A DNA stretch of 28,819 nt from an uncultured Collinsella sp. (GTDB lineage: Bacteria > Actinomycetota > Coriobacteriia > Coriobacteriales > Coriobacteriaceae). The notes under the pieces are model-generated. The model ran no database searches, was not told the origin of the DNA, and was given only the letters and a program-made list of their open reading frames with translations. Numbering within the stretch: the stretch's first letter is position 1; each line of letters starts with the position of its first letter. The stretch is taken from positions 1 to 28,819 of the forward strand of contig CAJLRE010000018.1 in assembly GCA_905208975.1 (NCBI GenBank), written 5' to 3'. A program made the translations under genes and the position numbers. This document shows positions 6,156-14,338 of the stretch, piece after piece.

Positions 6156-9038
6156 ATGACGCTACTGTATTTCCTTACCCTGTTTCCGCTGGTACCGGCG
6201 CTGGGCATGCTGCTCGCGCGCGGTGACCGCGCCCGCGATGCGCTAGGGCTTGTAGGCTCTGGCATCATTATGGCGGTGACGGTTGTAGTCGCCGTCATGT
6301 TTTTTGGCACGGGCCCGCAGAGCTTCGAGGTTGCCCCCGGCACCTCGCATGTGCTCTCGATCATCAGCTCCGTCATCGACGTGATCCTGTGCGCCGTCAT
6401 CCTGTACAACGCGCGTAAATATAAGAGCACGCTCACCACGGTGCTCGGCGTGGTGCAGCTGGTGGGTTCGGTTGCCTTCGCTGCCATGACGCTGCCCGCG
6501 GCCGAGGTTGTCACCGCCACGCCGCTCTACCTGGATTACATGAGTGTGATCATGGTGCTTGCCGTCGGCATTGTCGGCAGCCTTATCTGCGTGTACGCCC
6601 TGGGCTACATGAAGGACTTCCAGGCCCACGACGAGCACGAGGCAGCGCTGCGCGGGCAGGCGGCGCCCGACCGACGCCCGCAGTTCCTGGCGCTTATGTT
6701 CCTGTTCCTCTCGGCCATGTTCGTCATCGTGACAAGCGACAACCTTGAGTGGCTGTTCTGTGGCTGGGAAATCACCACCGTGTGCTCGTTCCTCATGATT
6801 GGCTACACGCGCACGCCCGAGGCCATAAAAAACGCTTTCACCCAGATCATCCTCAACATGCTGGGCGGCATCGCGTTTTTGGCCGGACTCATGTACCTGC
6901 ACGTTAACGGCATGCCGCTGACCATCTCGGGCATGATCGAGCTTTCCAGCGCCGGAACCGCGCAATCCGCGCTGCTGGTGATGCCGGTCCTGTTGCTGTC
7001 GCTTGCCGCGCTCACCAAGGCCGCACAGATGCCGTTCCACACTTGGCTATTGGGTGCCATGGTTGCCCCCACGCCCACGAGTGCCCTGCTGCACTCGTCA
7101 ACCATGGTCAAAGCCGGCGTGTTCCTGATGGTCAAGCTCAGCCCGCTCTATGCCATCTATCCCGTGACCGGCTTTATGGTCACGAGCGTGGGTGCCATCA
7201 CGTTTTTGCTCGCTGCCCTCATGGCCATCTCGCAGAGCAACGCCAAACGCGTCCTCGCGTACTCCACCATTTCCAACTTGGGCCTCATCAGTGCTTGCTT
7301 GGGTGTCGGCGCGCCCGAGGCCGTATGGGCCGCCATCTTCCTGATCCTGTTCCACACGGTGGCCAAATCGCTGCTGTTCCTGTGCGTGGGCACGGCCGAG
7401 CATCATATCGGCAGCCGCAATATCGAGGACATGGACGGTATGTTCAGCCGCATGCCGCACCTTACGCGTCTGATGATGCTGGGCATCATGGGCATGTTCG
7501 TGGCACCGTTTGGCATGCTCGTGTCCAAGTGGGGCGCCCTGGTGGCGTTCGCGCAGACCGGCAACGTGCTCATGATCATGGTGCTTGCCTTTGGCTCGGC
7601 CGCGACGTTCTTCTTCTGGGGCAAGTGGCTTGCCAAGCTTTCGGGCGTCGACCCCACGGCTCAAAACGTTGAGGTCAATGTCCATAAGACCGAATGGATG
7701 GCCCTCAACACCATCGCCGCGCTGCTGATTCTTTGCTGCGTGGCGTTCCCGCTCATCTCGAGCGGCCTGGTGTCGCCTTACTTGGCCATGGTGTTTGGCC
7801 GCGTGCCGTACGTTATTGGCAAGGACTCCATGTATCTGATGGTGGTTATCGTGGCGTTTATCGCCGTGGTGCTGCTGACTTCATTCCGCGTGAGCAACAA
7901 ACCGCACGTAAACGTATATCTTTCGGGCGTGGGAACCGACAATTACCGCCATTTCCGCGGCTCGATGGGACACGAGGTGAAGGCCGAAAAGCGCAATTGG
8001 TACTCGGAGGACGCCCTTGGCGAGAAGCGTATTGGCCCCGCGGGTAGCGTCGTGTGCTGCAGCATTATCTTGTTTGCGCTGCTGTGTTGCGCGTGGATTG
8101 GGCCCGAGAGACTTGCCATGAGTGCGCCCTCGGTGCTGCGCGGTAAGTATTTTGAAGGTTCGGGTGTCGTGGGCATATTTATTGGTACCGTGGCGTTTGC
8201 CTTGATTGCGCCGCTTGTGGGTGGCCTGATCGACGGCCTTGACCGCAAGCTTTCGGCCCGCATGCAGGGCCGTGTGGGCCCGCGCCTGCTGCAACCGTTC
8301 TACGACGTTGCCAAGCTGCTGCGCAAGGCTCCTGCCAGCGTAAACACCATGGACGATACCTATATGGCATGCGCGCTCATCTTTACCGTCGTGGGCGGCG
8401 GCATCTTTGTGTCGGGTTCCAACACGCTGCTGTGCGCTTTTATGGTTACGCTCGCCGCGATCTTTGTGGTGCTGGCGTCCGCCTCGACGCAAAGCCCGTT
8501 TGCCCAGGTTGGTGCCGATCGTGAGTTGCTGCAGGTCATGAGTTACGAGCCCGCCGTTCTGCTGATGAGCGTGGGCCTGTACCTTGCCACCGACAGCTTC
8601 GATTCCATCGCCGTGACGGGGCAGTCGGCCCCCATCATCGTGTACAGCGCGCCCATTTTCCTTGCGCTGCTCGCGGTGCTCACCATCAAGCTGCGTAAGT
8701 CGCCGTTTGACCTTTCGTACTCGCATCACGCGCATCAGGAGATTGTCCAGGGCGTCGCCACCGAGATGAGCGGCAGCACGCTGGCCAAGATGACCCTTAT
8801 GCACTGGTGCGAGACCGTGCTGTTTTTGATGTGGGTGGGCATGTTCTTTGTCTGGGACAACCCGGTGAGCTGGGTGGTCGCCCTGGTCGTGATGGTCGCG
8901 ACGTATTTTGTCGAGGTACTGATCGACAACACCTTCGCCCGCAGCACCTGGCGCAGCTGCTTTAAGCTCGGCTGGGGCGTGGCGCTGGTGTTTGGCCTGC
9001 TCAACCTTATGCCCATCCTCGTCGACGTGTTTATTTAG
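6156..9038 (+). CDS. Ech-type hydrogenase membrane subunit, EchA-EchB fusion
   Basis: A 960-aa polytopic membrane protein joining two subunits of energy-converting [NiFe] hydrogenases. Residues 1 to about 654 are an EchA/NuoL-type ion-translocating module: FCGWEITTVCSF with the conserved TM glutamate, LTKAAQMPFHTWL with the TM lysine, PTPTSALLHSSTMVKAG, and a later lysine in HTVAKSLLF. Residues about 655-960 are an EchB/NuoH module with GLDRKLSARMQGRVGP and QVMSYEPAVLL, about 306 aa, the usual EchB length. No stop or frame break occurs between them. ATG at 8118 (residue 655) would start a free EchB but has only a weak ribosome site. The start at 6156 follows GGGGGAG (6142-6148) by 7 nt. It is the first gene of the operon. 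Role: carries ions across the membrane and anchors the peripheral arm. Confidence 0.92.
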   Translation: MTLLYFLTLFPLVPALGMLLARGDRARDALGLVGSGIIMAVTVVVAVMFFGTGPQSFEVAPGTSHVLSIISSVIDVILCAVILYNARKYKSTLTTVLGVVQLVGSVAFAAMTLPAAEVVTATPLYLDYMSVIMVLAVGIVGSLICVYALGYMKDFQAHDEHEAALRGQAAPDRRPQFLALMFLFLSAMFVIVTSDNLEWLFCGWEITTVCSFLMIGYTRTPEAIKNAFTQIILNMLGGIAFLAGLMYLHVNGMPLTISGMIELSSAGTAQSALLVMPVLLLSLAALTKAAQMPFHTWLLGAMVAPTPTSALLHSSTMVKAGVFLMVKLSPLYAIYPVTGFMVTSVGAITFLLAALMAISQSNAKRVLAYSTISNLGLISACLGVGAPEAVWAAIFLILFHTVAKSLLFLCVGTAEHHIGSRNIEDMDGMFSRMPHLTRLMMLGIMGMFVAPFGMLVSKWGALVAFAQTGNVLMIMVLAFGSAATFFFWGKWLAKLSGVDPTAQNVEVNVHKTEWMALNTIAALLILCCVAFPLISSGLVSPYLAMVFGRVPYVIGKDSMYLMVVIVAFIAVVLLTSFRVSNKPHVNVYLSGVGTDNYRHFRGSMGHEVKAEKRNWYSEDALGEKRIGPAGSVVCCSIILFALLCCAWIGPERLAMSAPSVLRGKYFEGSGVVGIFIGTVAFALIAPLVGGLIDGLDRKLSARMQGRVGPRLLQPFYDVAKLLRKAPASVNTMDDTYMACALIFTVVGGGIFVSGSNTLLCAFMVTLAAIFVVLASASTQSPFAQVGADRELLQVMSYEPAVLLMSVGLYLATDSFDSIAVTGQSAPIIVYSAPIFLALLAVLTIKLRKSPFDLSYSHHAHQEIVQGVATEMSGSTLAKMTLMHWCETVLFLMWVGMFFVWDNPVSWVVALVVMVATYFVEVLIDNTFARSTWRSCFKLGWGVALVFGLLNLMPILVDVFI

Positions 9039-9050
9039 GAGGCGGCATCC

Positions 9051-9638
9051 ATGGATCATAAAATGTCGCGCTCGCCGTGGGTTATTCATTACGACGGCTC
9101 GAGCTGCAACGGATGCGATATCGAGGTGCTGGCCTCGCTCACGCCGCTGTTCGATGCGGAGCGCTTTGGCGTGGTCAACACCGGCAACCCCAAACATGCG
9201 GACATCTTTTTGGTGACGGGCTCGGTCAATGCCCAGAACCTGCCCGTCGTGCGCCAGATCTACAACCAGATGCTCGAGCCCAAGTGCGTGGTGGCGTGCG
9301 GCATCTGCGCGTGCTCGGGCGGCGTGTTCCGCGATGCCTATAACGTGATCGGCGGCGTGGACCGCGCGATTCCCGTGGACGTGTACGCGCCCGGGTGCGC
9401 CATTCGCCCCGAGACGGTGATCGATGCCATCGTGGAGGCGTGCGGCATCTTGGACCAGAAGGAGGCCGTGATGCGCGCCGGCGGCGACCCGCTCACCGTG
9501 GGCGGTGCCGCTACCTGGGACGGTGGCGTTGAGCTGGGCGAGGACGGGTTTGTGGCCGCGGGGGCCGGGACTGATGGCGCCGGTGACGCGCCTGTCGGGA
9601 AGCCCGCCGCGCCCGCCGCTGCGAAGGAGGCCGAGTAA
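9051..9638 (+). CDS. echC: Ech-type hydrogenase small subunit (NuoB-like)
   Basis: A 195-aa NuoB/EchC-type subunit carrying the proximal 4Fe-4S cluster that passes electrons to the NiFe site. Likely ligands are C19 and C22 in SSCNGCDIE, C86 in GICACSGG and C116 in APGCAIRPE; the CNGCDIE form is that of group 4 hydrogenases rather than complex I. Residues 1 to about 145 are the conserved domain; the remaining 50 or so are a Gly/Ala/Pro-rich tail not typical of EchC. AGGAGG (9037-9042) is 8 nt before the start and overlaps the end of the previous gene. The next gene begins at the last base of this stop codon, so translation is probably coupled. Confidence 0.93.
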   Translation: MDHKMSRSPWVIHYDGSSCNGCDIEVLASLTPLFDAERFGVVNTGNPKHADIFLVTGSVNAQNLPVVRQIYNQMLEPKCVVACGICACSGGVFRDAYNVIGGVDRAIPVDVYAPGCAIRPETVIDAIVEACGILDQKEAVMRAGGDPLTVGGAATWDGGVELGEDGFVAAGAGTDGAGDAPVGKPAAPAAAKEAE

Positions 9639-10339
9639 TGCAAAAGGCAATCTATACCACCGTCGGGATCGACGAGCTCCTGGCGCATGTGCAGGCGCTC
9701 AAGGGCACCGGCGCGCGCTTTGTGCAGATGCATGCCGAGCGCTGTGTGGACGACGGCACGTATCGCTTGGTCTATACGTTTATCAACGTTCATGCTGCTC
9801 AGGAGCATATTGCGCAGGACGGTAGCTATGCGATCGAGAACCTGGTGGTTGAGGGAATTGATCGGCACCAGGAGATTCCGTCCATCAGCTCGTACTGTCC
9901 GGCGGTATTCCCGTTTGAAAACGAAGCGCACGACCTATTCGGTCTTGCCATCACCGATATGCAGATCGACTTTAAGGGCTTTTTCTACCAGGTCTCGACC
10001 GCTGAACCCATGAGCGTTATCACGCCCGAGGTGAAGGCCGCGCGCGAGAAGGCCATGAAGGTCCGCGCGGCCGCCGAGGCCAAGGCGCGCAAGGCCGCGG
10101 CCGAAAAGGCCGCCGCTGCTGCGGCTGCTGCAGGGGAGGGTGCTGCGAGCGCTGCTGCCGCCCAGCCCGCAGCGGCTGCCGGCTCCGATGCTCAGCATGA
10201 CGAGGCTGCCGCCAAGGCCGCGCTCAAGGCTGCCGAGATGGAGGCAAAGCTCGCCGCCATGGATCCCGAGAAAGCGGCCAAGGTCCGCGCGGCGCTTGCC
10301 GCCAAGGCCGTCCGCGACAAGCAGAAAAAGGAGGCGTAA
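9638..10339 (+). CDS. echD: Ech-type hydrogenase NuoC-like subunit with Ala/Lys-rich tail
   Basis: A 233-aa protein. Residues 1 to about 125 are a NuoC (30-kDa subunit)-like domain, recognised by CPAVFPFENEAHDLFGL (87-103), the counterpart of the ExxYDLFG stretch that contacts the large subunit. From about residue 130 to the end it is almost only Ala, Lys, Glu and Arg, probably helical or coiled-coil, and absent from ordinary EchD proteins of about 110-170 aa. TAATG overlap with echC (ATG at 9638). The domain call is firm; the role of the tail is unknown, and it may hold the complex together or contact a partner. Confidence 0.9.
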   Translation: MQKAIYTTVGIDELLAHVQALKGTGARFVQMHAERCVDDGTYRLVYTFINVHAAQEHIAQDGSYAIENLVVEGIDRHQEIPSISSYCPAVFPFENEAHDLFGLAITDMQIDFKGFFYQVSTAEPMSVITPEVKAAREKAMKVRAAAEAKARKAAAEKAAAAAAAAGEGAASAAAAQPAAAAGSDAQHDEAAAKAALKAAEMEAKLAAMDPEKAAKVRAALAAKAVRDKQKKEA

Positions 10340-10344
10340 GGTCC

Positions 10345-11433
10345 ATGGCTCATCGCTCCGTAATTCCGTTTGGCCCGCAGCACCCGGTGCTGCCCGAGCC
10401 GCTTCATCTGGACCTGGTAATCGAGGACGACCGCGTCATCGAGGCAATTCCGCAGATCGGCTTTGTGCACCGCGGACTCGAGAAGCTCACCGAAAAGCGC
10501 GACATGCATCAGTTTGGCTACATCGCCGAGCGCATCTGCGGCATTTGCGCCGTGGGCCACAGCTGCGGCTATGCCAGCGCCTGCGAACGCATGCTTGACA
10601 TCGAGGTGCCCGGCCGCGTGCAGTATATCCGCACCATTCTGCACGAGCTCTCGCGTATTCACTCGCATTTGCTGTGGCTGGGCCTGCTCGCCGATGCCTT
10701 TGGCTTTGAGGCGCTGTTCTATCGTTCGTGGACGCTGCGCGAGCAGATTCTCAAGATCTTTGAGAGCACGTGCGGCGGTCGCGTGATCCTGTCGATTAAC
10801 GAGATCGGCGGCCTTAAGCACGATATCGAGGATTCCGAGCTGGCGGGCATTGTCCAGACGCTCGATGCCATGCGTCCTGACTACGATGCCCTGGTGCATA
10901 CGTTTTTGGACGACGACAGCTGCGGCGAGCGCCTGCATGGCGTGGGCGTGATCAGCAAGAAGGACGCACTGGAGCTTTCGATGGTCGGCCCGTTCGGTCG
11001 CGCCTCGGGCGTGAACTACGACGTGCGCATGTTTGGCGACGGTGCCTATGCGGATTTGGCCGCGTTTGAGCCCATCGTGGCAACCGACGGCGACTGCTAT
11101 GCCCGCTGCCAGGTGCGTTGCGCCGAGGTCACGCAGGCCATGGATATCATCAAGGAGCTTGTCGGTAAGATTCCACACGACGGCATCGGCGGGCGCACCA
11201 AGCTTACGCCGGCCGACGGCGCGCGCGGCGAAGTTGTGATTGAGCAGCCGCGCGGCGAGGCGTACTACTATGTACGCGGCAACGGCACCAAGAACCTGGA
11301 CCGTTTTCGCGTGCGAACGCCGACGTCGCAAAACCTGGCGGGTCTGACACATGCACTGCAGGGCGTGCTCCTTGCCAACGTGCCCATGATTATCCTGACC
11401 ATCGACCCCTGCATTAGCTGCACGGAAAGGTAG
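10345..11433 (+). CDS. echE: Ech-type [NiFe] hydrogenase large subunit (catalytic)
   Basis: A 362-aa NuoD/EchE-type catalytic subunit. Both nickel-binding pairs are present: ERICGICAVGH with C65 and C68, and C-terminal DPCISCTER with C356 and C359. This distinguishes it from complex I subunit D, which lacks them, and makes an active hydrogenase likely. The reading frame stops right after the arginine of DPCxxCxxR, so there is no C-terminal extension of the kind removed by a maturation protease. AGGAGG at 10329-10334 precedes the start by 10 nt. Family knowledge: Ech enzymes oxidise reduced ferredoxin, reduce protons to H2 and store energy as an ion gradient, or run in reverse. No hyp maturation genes are in the window. 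Confidence 0.95.
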   Translation: MAHRSVIPFGPQHPVLPEPLHLDLVIEDDRVIEAIPQIGFVHRGLEKLTEKRDMHQFGYIAERICGICAVGHSCGYASACERMLDIEVPGRVQYIRTILHELSRIHSHLLWLGLLADAFGFEALFYRSWTLREQILKIFESTCGGRVILSINEIGGLKHDIEDSELAGIVQTLDAMRPDYDALVHTFLDDDSCGERLHGVGVISKKDALELSMVGPFGRASGVNYDVRMFGDGAYADLAAFEPIVATDGDCYARCQVRCAEVTQAMDIIKELVGKIPHDGIGGRTKLTPADGARGEVVIEQPRGEAYYYVRGNGTKNLDRFRVRTPTSQNLAGLTHALQGVLLANVPMIILTIDPCISCTER

Positions 11434-11440
11434 GCGCGGC

Positions 11441-11782
11441 ATGAGTTTGCTGACATTTGCCAAGACGGCCTTGGGTTCTATGGTCAAGCAGCCGGTCACG
11501 GTGTGCTATCCGCAGGAGAAACTGACGGCGCCCGAGCGCCTGCGCGGGCATATTGTCAATGACATGGACGTGTGCATCTGCTGCGGCATGTGCGCTCGGC
11601 GTTGTCCGGCGGGCGCACTCGCGGTCGATCGCAAAGGCGGCACCTGGTCGATTGACCCGTACGCCTGCGTGGTGTGCGGCGAGTGCATCGAACGCTGCCC
11701 CAAACACTGCCTGACTATGGATACCGCCCGTACCCCAGTCGCAGCGGATAAGACTCCCACGGTAGAAACCAAGCCGGAATAG
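11441..11782 (+). CDS. echF: Ech-type hydrogenase ferredoxin-like subunit (two 4Fe-4S)
   Basis: A 113-aa NuoI/EchF-type polyferredoxin. C45, C48, C51 and C55 (in VCICCGMCARRCP) and C76, C79, C82 and C86 (in CVVCGECIERCP) are two classical C-x2-C-x2-C-x3-C(P) cluster motifs. It is the electron entry point of the complex, accepting electrons from soluble ferredoxin and passing them to EchC. It starts 7 nt after the echE stop and is the last gene of the operon; the gene order A-B-C-D-E-F is that of canonical ech operons. The GC-rich hairpin at 11791 follows directly. Confidence 0.93.
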   Translation: MSLLTFAKTALGSMVKQPVTVCYPQEKLTAPERLRGHIVNDMDVCICCGMCARRCPAGALAVDRKGGTWSIDPYACVVCGECIERCPKHCLTMDTARTPVAADKTPTVETKPE

Positions 11783-11790
11783 CGCGAAGA

Positions 11791-11826
11791 CGGGGCCGGT
11801 GGGGCATAAATGCCCCACCGGCCCCG
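11791..11826 (+). terminator. Strong GC hairpin after the hydrogenase operon
   Basis: A perfect 16-bp stem (11791-11806 with 11811-11826) with a TAAA loop, 8 nt after the echF stop. No T-run follows, so it may stop polymerase only partly or protect the mRNA end. Confidence 0.7.
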
Positions 11827-11856
11827 AGCTTAAACGCGCGAGCGAGCCGCCGCGAA

Positions 11857-12010
11857 CAAAACTATGCCGGATTACGGGGCTGGATGGCGAACCTCCGACC
11901 ATATAGAAAATCGCAAAAACAAAACCGCAGGTAGATAGCCTGCCGTTTTTCAAAAAATGAAGGTATGGATGAGGGCCCCGACTTTAGCTCCGTAATCCGG
12001 CATAGTTTTG
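11857..12010. repeat. Inverted-repeat element A (154 bp)
   Basis: Perfect 21-bp terminal arms: 11857-11877 and 11990-12010, reading CAAAACTATGCCGG plus ATTACGG on the left. Inside, CCGACCAT (from 11895) faces GGTATGGATG, and a central hairpin AAAACCGCAGG (11921-11931) faces CCTGCCGTTTT. Flanks GCCGCCGCGAAC before and AGTTTTGAAATGGCA (12004-12018) after the element are shared with element B. No coding frame is supported. Confidence 0.85.
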
Positions 12011-12104
12011 AAATGGCACCATATCCGTAACAGCTCTTGATCTCCCATGGACGGAGGAAAGCGGATCATTTTTGCCTTGCGAAGGCTGCTGCGTGATCCG
12101 GCCG

Positions 12105-12262
12105 CCACGAAATCGGCCCATTTACTACGTTTAGGCGGCAGCCCTCGACCACGGCAAGCAATGCGAAATGAAAACCGCAGGTAGAACGCCTGCGGTTTTT
12201 CATGAAACGCGGCTATGGTCAGGGGTATCGGGTCAAACGTAGTAGATGGGCCGATTTCGTGG
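12105..12262. repeat. Inverted-repeat element C (158 bp), between A and B
   Basis: 28-bp arms (12105-12132 with 12235-12262) differ by a single G-U-compatible base; the left arm begins CCACGAAATCGGCCCATTTA. A perfect 11-bp central hairpin AAAACCGCAGG/CCTGCGGTTTT (12171-12181, 12189-12199) matches that in element A, and CGACCA occurs on the inner left as in A and B. It is flanked by diverged direct repeats beginning GATCTCC at 12039 and 12278, both containing GGATCATTTT. Confidence 0.82.
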
Positions 12263-12356
12263 TGGGCGCTGTCAGCCGATCTCCGTGGGCGGAAGAAAAC
12301 GGATCATTTTGGTCTCGCGAGGTTTGCGGAGGCACTCGTGCAGGGCCGTCGCGAAT

Positions 12357-12508
12357 AAAACTATGTCGGTTTACTACGATGAATTCGGCATTCCCGACCA
12401 TGACTGCATTTTTCTAAATATTGCAAGCGTTCTACCTGCGGTTTTGGAAGCGCGCAATTTGCCGTGGTCGAAGGTGGTCGATTCATCGTAGTAAACCGGC
12501 ATAGTTTT
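12357..12508. repeat. Inverted-repeat element B (152 bp)
   Basis: 28-bp arms (12357-12384 with 12481-12508) pair throughout with one G-U. The outer part AAAACTATG(T/C)CGG matches element A, but the inner stem is TTTACTACGATGAAT here against ATTACGG in A, each with its own complement opposite. The centre contains CTACCTGCGGTTTT, the inverted form of the hairpin motif in A and C. The flanks match those of A. The region 11827-12569 holds nothing else I can call. Confidence 0.85.
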
Positions 12509-12569
12509 GAAATGGCATTAAATCGGTAGCAGCCATTTTGCTATGCCGGGGCGATCGGTCTTCGGGTAA

Positions 12570-13199
12570 TTACCCTCGCAGGTAGGCGATGGCGATCTGC
12601 GTGCGGTTGCGTAGGCCCATTTTGGCTAGGATTGAGCTGATGTGGTTGCGTACGGTGCCTTCGCCCATATAAGCTGTGGCGGCAATCTCCTTGTTGTCGA
12701 GACCGCGGGCGATGAGCTCGGCGACTTCGAATTCGCGGTCGGTCAGGCCGGCAAAGGCCGCGGGCCGGCGGAGCGTGCCCGACTCGACGCCCGTTCCGTC
12801 AAAATCGATGTCCTCGATTGCCTTGCCCTCGAGTACGCGCTTACCGTCCATAACCTGCGCCAACGCCGGTGGAATGGCGGCGACATCGGTTTTAATCAGG
12901 TAGCCGCGGGCGCCCAGCTTGAGCGCCGACACAATGTACTCGTCATCCGAGAACGTCGTCAGAAATACCACGCGCGCCGCAGGGTCGCGCTCAAGGATCT
13001 CGCGCGCGGCCGAAAGGCCATCGCGTCCCGGCATCTGGATGTCGAGCAGCGCGATGTCGGGCGAGTGCTCGGCGTAGAGCGCGACCGCGTCGTCGCCGTT
13101 GGCGCCGGTGCCCACTACCTCGATCTGCGTCTGGGCGCCCAGGATAATCTTGAGCGAATCGACCACCAAACGGTCGTCGTCGACAACAATGAGCCTCAT
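12570..13199 (-). CDS. NarL/FixJ-family response regulator
   Basis: A 209-aa two-component response regulator. The receiver domain (1 to about 118) has the acidic triad D7-D9, phospho-acceptor D53 in LLDIQMPG, T81/T82 and K103 in YLIKTD. The C-terminal LuxR-type helix-turn-helix (about 147-209) contains LTDREFEVAELIARGLDNKEIA. It should bind DNA as a dimer after phosphorylation. The start ATG (13197-13199) overlaps the stop of the kinase gene by 4 nt or less (ATGA), so the pair is translationally coupled. It is divergent from the ABC exporter at 14543, its most likely target, with the NarL/DesR type of kinase-regulator pairing. Confidence 0.95.
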   Translation of the reverse strand: MRLIVVDDDRLVVDSLKIILGAQTQIEVVGTGANGDDAVALYAEHSPDIALLDIQMPGRDGLSAAREILERDPAARVVFLTTFSDDEYIVSALKLGARGYLIKTDVAAIPPALAQVMDGKRVLEGKAIEDIDFDGTGVESGTLRRPAAFAGLTDREFEVAELIARGLDNKEIAATAYMGEGTVRNHISSILAKMGLRNRTQIAIAYLRG

Positions 13200-14332
13200 C
13201 GGCCCTCATCTCCTTGCTGTTTGGGAACGGTGGCAAACACGCGCCAGCCGCCGACGCCGGCGCGCGGGCCGGCGGTGAAGGTGCCGCCAAGCGCCTCGAC
13301 GCGCTCGCGCATGGAGCCGAGCCCCATGCCCTCGGCGACGCCGCGACCGCCCGTCTGGGTCCCGCCCACGCCGTCGTCGGTAACGATGAGCTGGTAAAAC
13401 GACGGATGTTCCATGCATCGTACAGTGACGGTCTGGGCGCAAGCGTGGCGCATGGTGTTGGATAGCGCCTCGCGCAGGACCGCCGCAAAGCAGTTGGCGA
13501 CATTTGCGGGCGCATGCTCGGCCAAAACTTCAAGCTCAATCTGCGGGCCGCCATCCGAGCGTGCGCCTTCGACAATGCGTTCGAGCTGCACGGAAAGGTC
13601 GACGGCGTTGTCGTTGAGCGCATGGACGCTGGCGCGTACGAGCTGGAGCGCCTCGTCAACCGTGCGTTTGACGTCGGCGAAATCGACGGCGACGCCGGGC
13701 TCGTCGGCGTGGACCACGCGCAGGGCTTCGGCCTGCAGCGAGGCGCGCGTGAGCTGATGCCCGACGTTATCGTGGATCTCGCGCGCGATACGGGCGCGTT
13801 CGGCGAGCGTCGCGAGCTCGATTTCGTAGTCCTGGCGGTCGGCGAGGTCGCGGTTGCGTGCCTCGAGTGCCAGGGCGCGTTCTTGCAGCTTGTCGCGGGT
13901 GCGACGCATGCGTTTCTGTTCGCGCTCCAGCTGCGCGGTGCGCAGCGACAGCAACGTGGCAGCGATCGAAAGGATGGCGGTTAGCAACAGCGTTCGGGTG
14001 GTGAGCACGCCGCCACGAAGGTCCGCGACGAGCGCAAAGACAAAGGCGACGCCAATGCCCAACGCGACCCAAACGCGTTCACGGCGCACGCGCCGCGCGA
14101 TGTCATAGAGGGCGAGGGGCGCAAACGGCACAAACGGCGGCACGAAGACAGCCGCGATGATGTAAGCGTAACTCGCGGCCTCGCTGGCGCGCTCTCCCTG
14201 CGCGAGCTCGGCCAGTGAGGTGGCGATAACGCCAAGGCAAAACGCCGCGACCAGGCGAGCATCCACAGCAAGGCCCAGAGCGGCTGCGATACAGCACGCC
14301 AGCACGATCGATTTGTCGAAAAGCCTGTTCAT
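13196..14332 (-). CDS. DesK-like sensor histidine kinase (HisKA_3)
   Basis: A 378-aa membrane kinase. Residues 1 to about 130 hold some five hydrophobic segments with no large extracellular loop, so it probably senses the membrane or an intramembrane signal. A coiled linker (130-180) leads to ARIAREIHDNVGHQL with the phospho-accepting H187 of HisKA_3, and a HATPase domain with VTDDGVGG and GMGLGSMRERVEALGG. The frame extends upstream, but the start at 14332 gives a normal N-terminus. No Shine-Dalgarno precedes it; TACAAT on the minus strand ends 6 nt before the ATG, so the mRNA may be leaderless. First gene of the kinase-regulator operon, divergent from the ABC exporter. Confidence 0.92.
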   Translation of the reverse strand: MNRLFDKSIVLACCIAAALGLAVDARLVAAFCLGVIATSLAELAQGERASEAASYAYIIAAVFVPPFVPFAPLALYDIARRVRRERVWVALGIGVAFVFALVADLRGGVLTTRTLLLTAILSIAATLLSLRTAQLEREQKRMRRTRDKLQERALALEARNRDLADRQDYEIELATLAERARIAREIHDNVGHQLTRASLQAEALRVVHADEPGVAVDFADVKRTVDEALQLVRASVHALNDNAVDLSVQLERIVEGARSDGGPQIELEVLAEHAPANVANCFAAVLREALSNTMRHACAQTVTVRCMEHPSFYQLIVTDDGVGGTQTGGRGVAEGMGLGSMRERVEALGGTFTAGPRAGVGGWRVFATVPKQQGDEGR

Positions 14333-14338
14333 ACGGGT

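Noticed and set aside
8090..8125. Frameshift or missed stop between EchA and EchB
   Set aside because: The frame is continuous, both halves read in the same frame with full family length, and no slippery site is visible; a sequencing error cannot be excluded, but nothing in the sequence indicates one.
10345..11433. Complex I (NuoBCD) instead of a hydrogenase
   Set aside because: The large subunit keeps both nickel-binding CxxC pairs, the small subunit has the CNGCDIE form, and the NuoE-G and NuoA/J/K/N genes are absent.
12202..12417. Small open frame in the repeat region
   Set aside because: It runs across the arms of inverted-repeat elements C and B, lacks a ribosome site and resembles no family.
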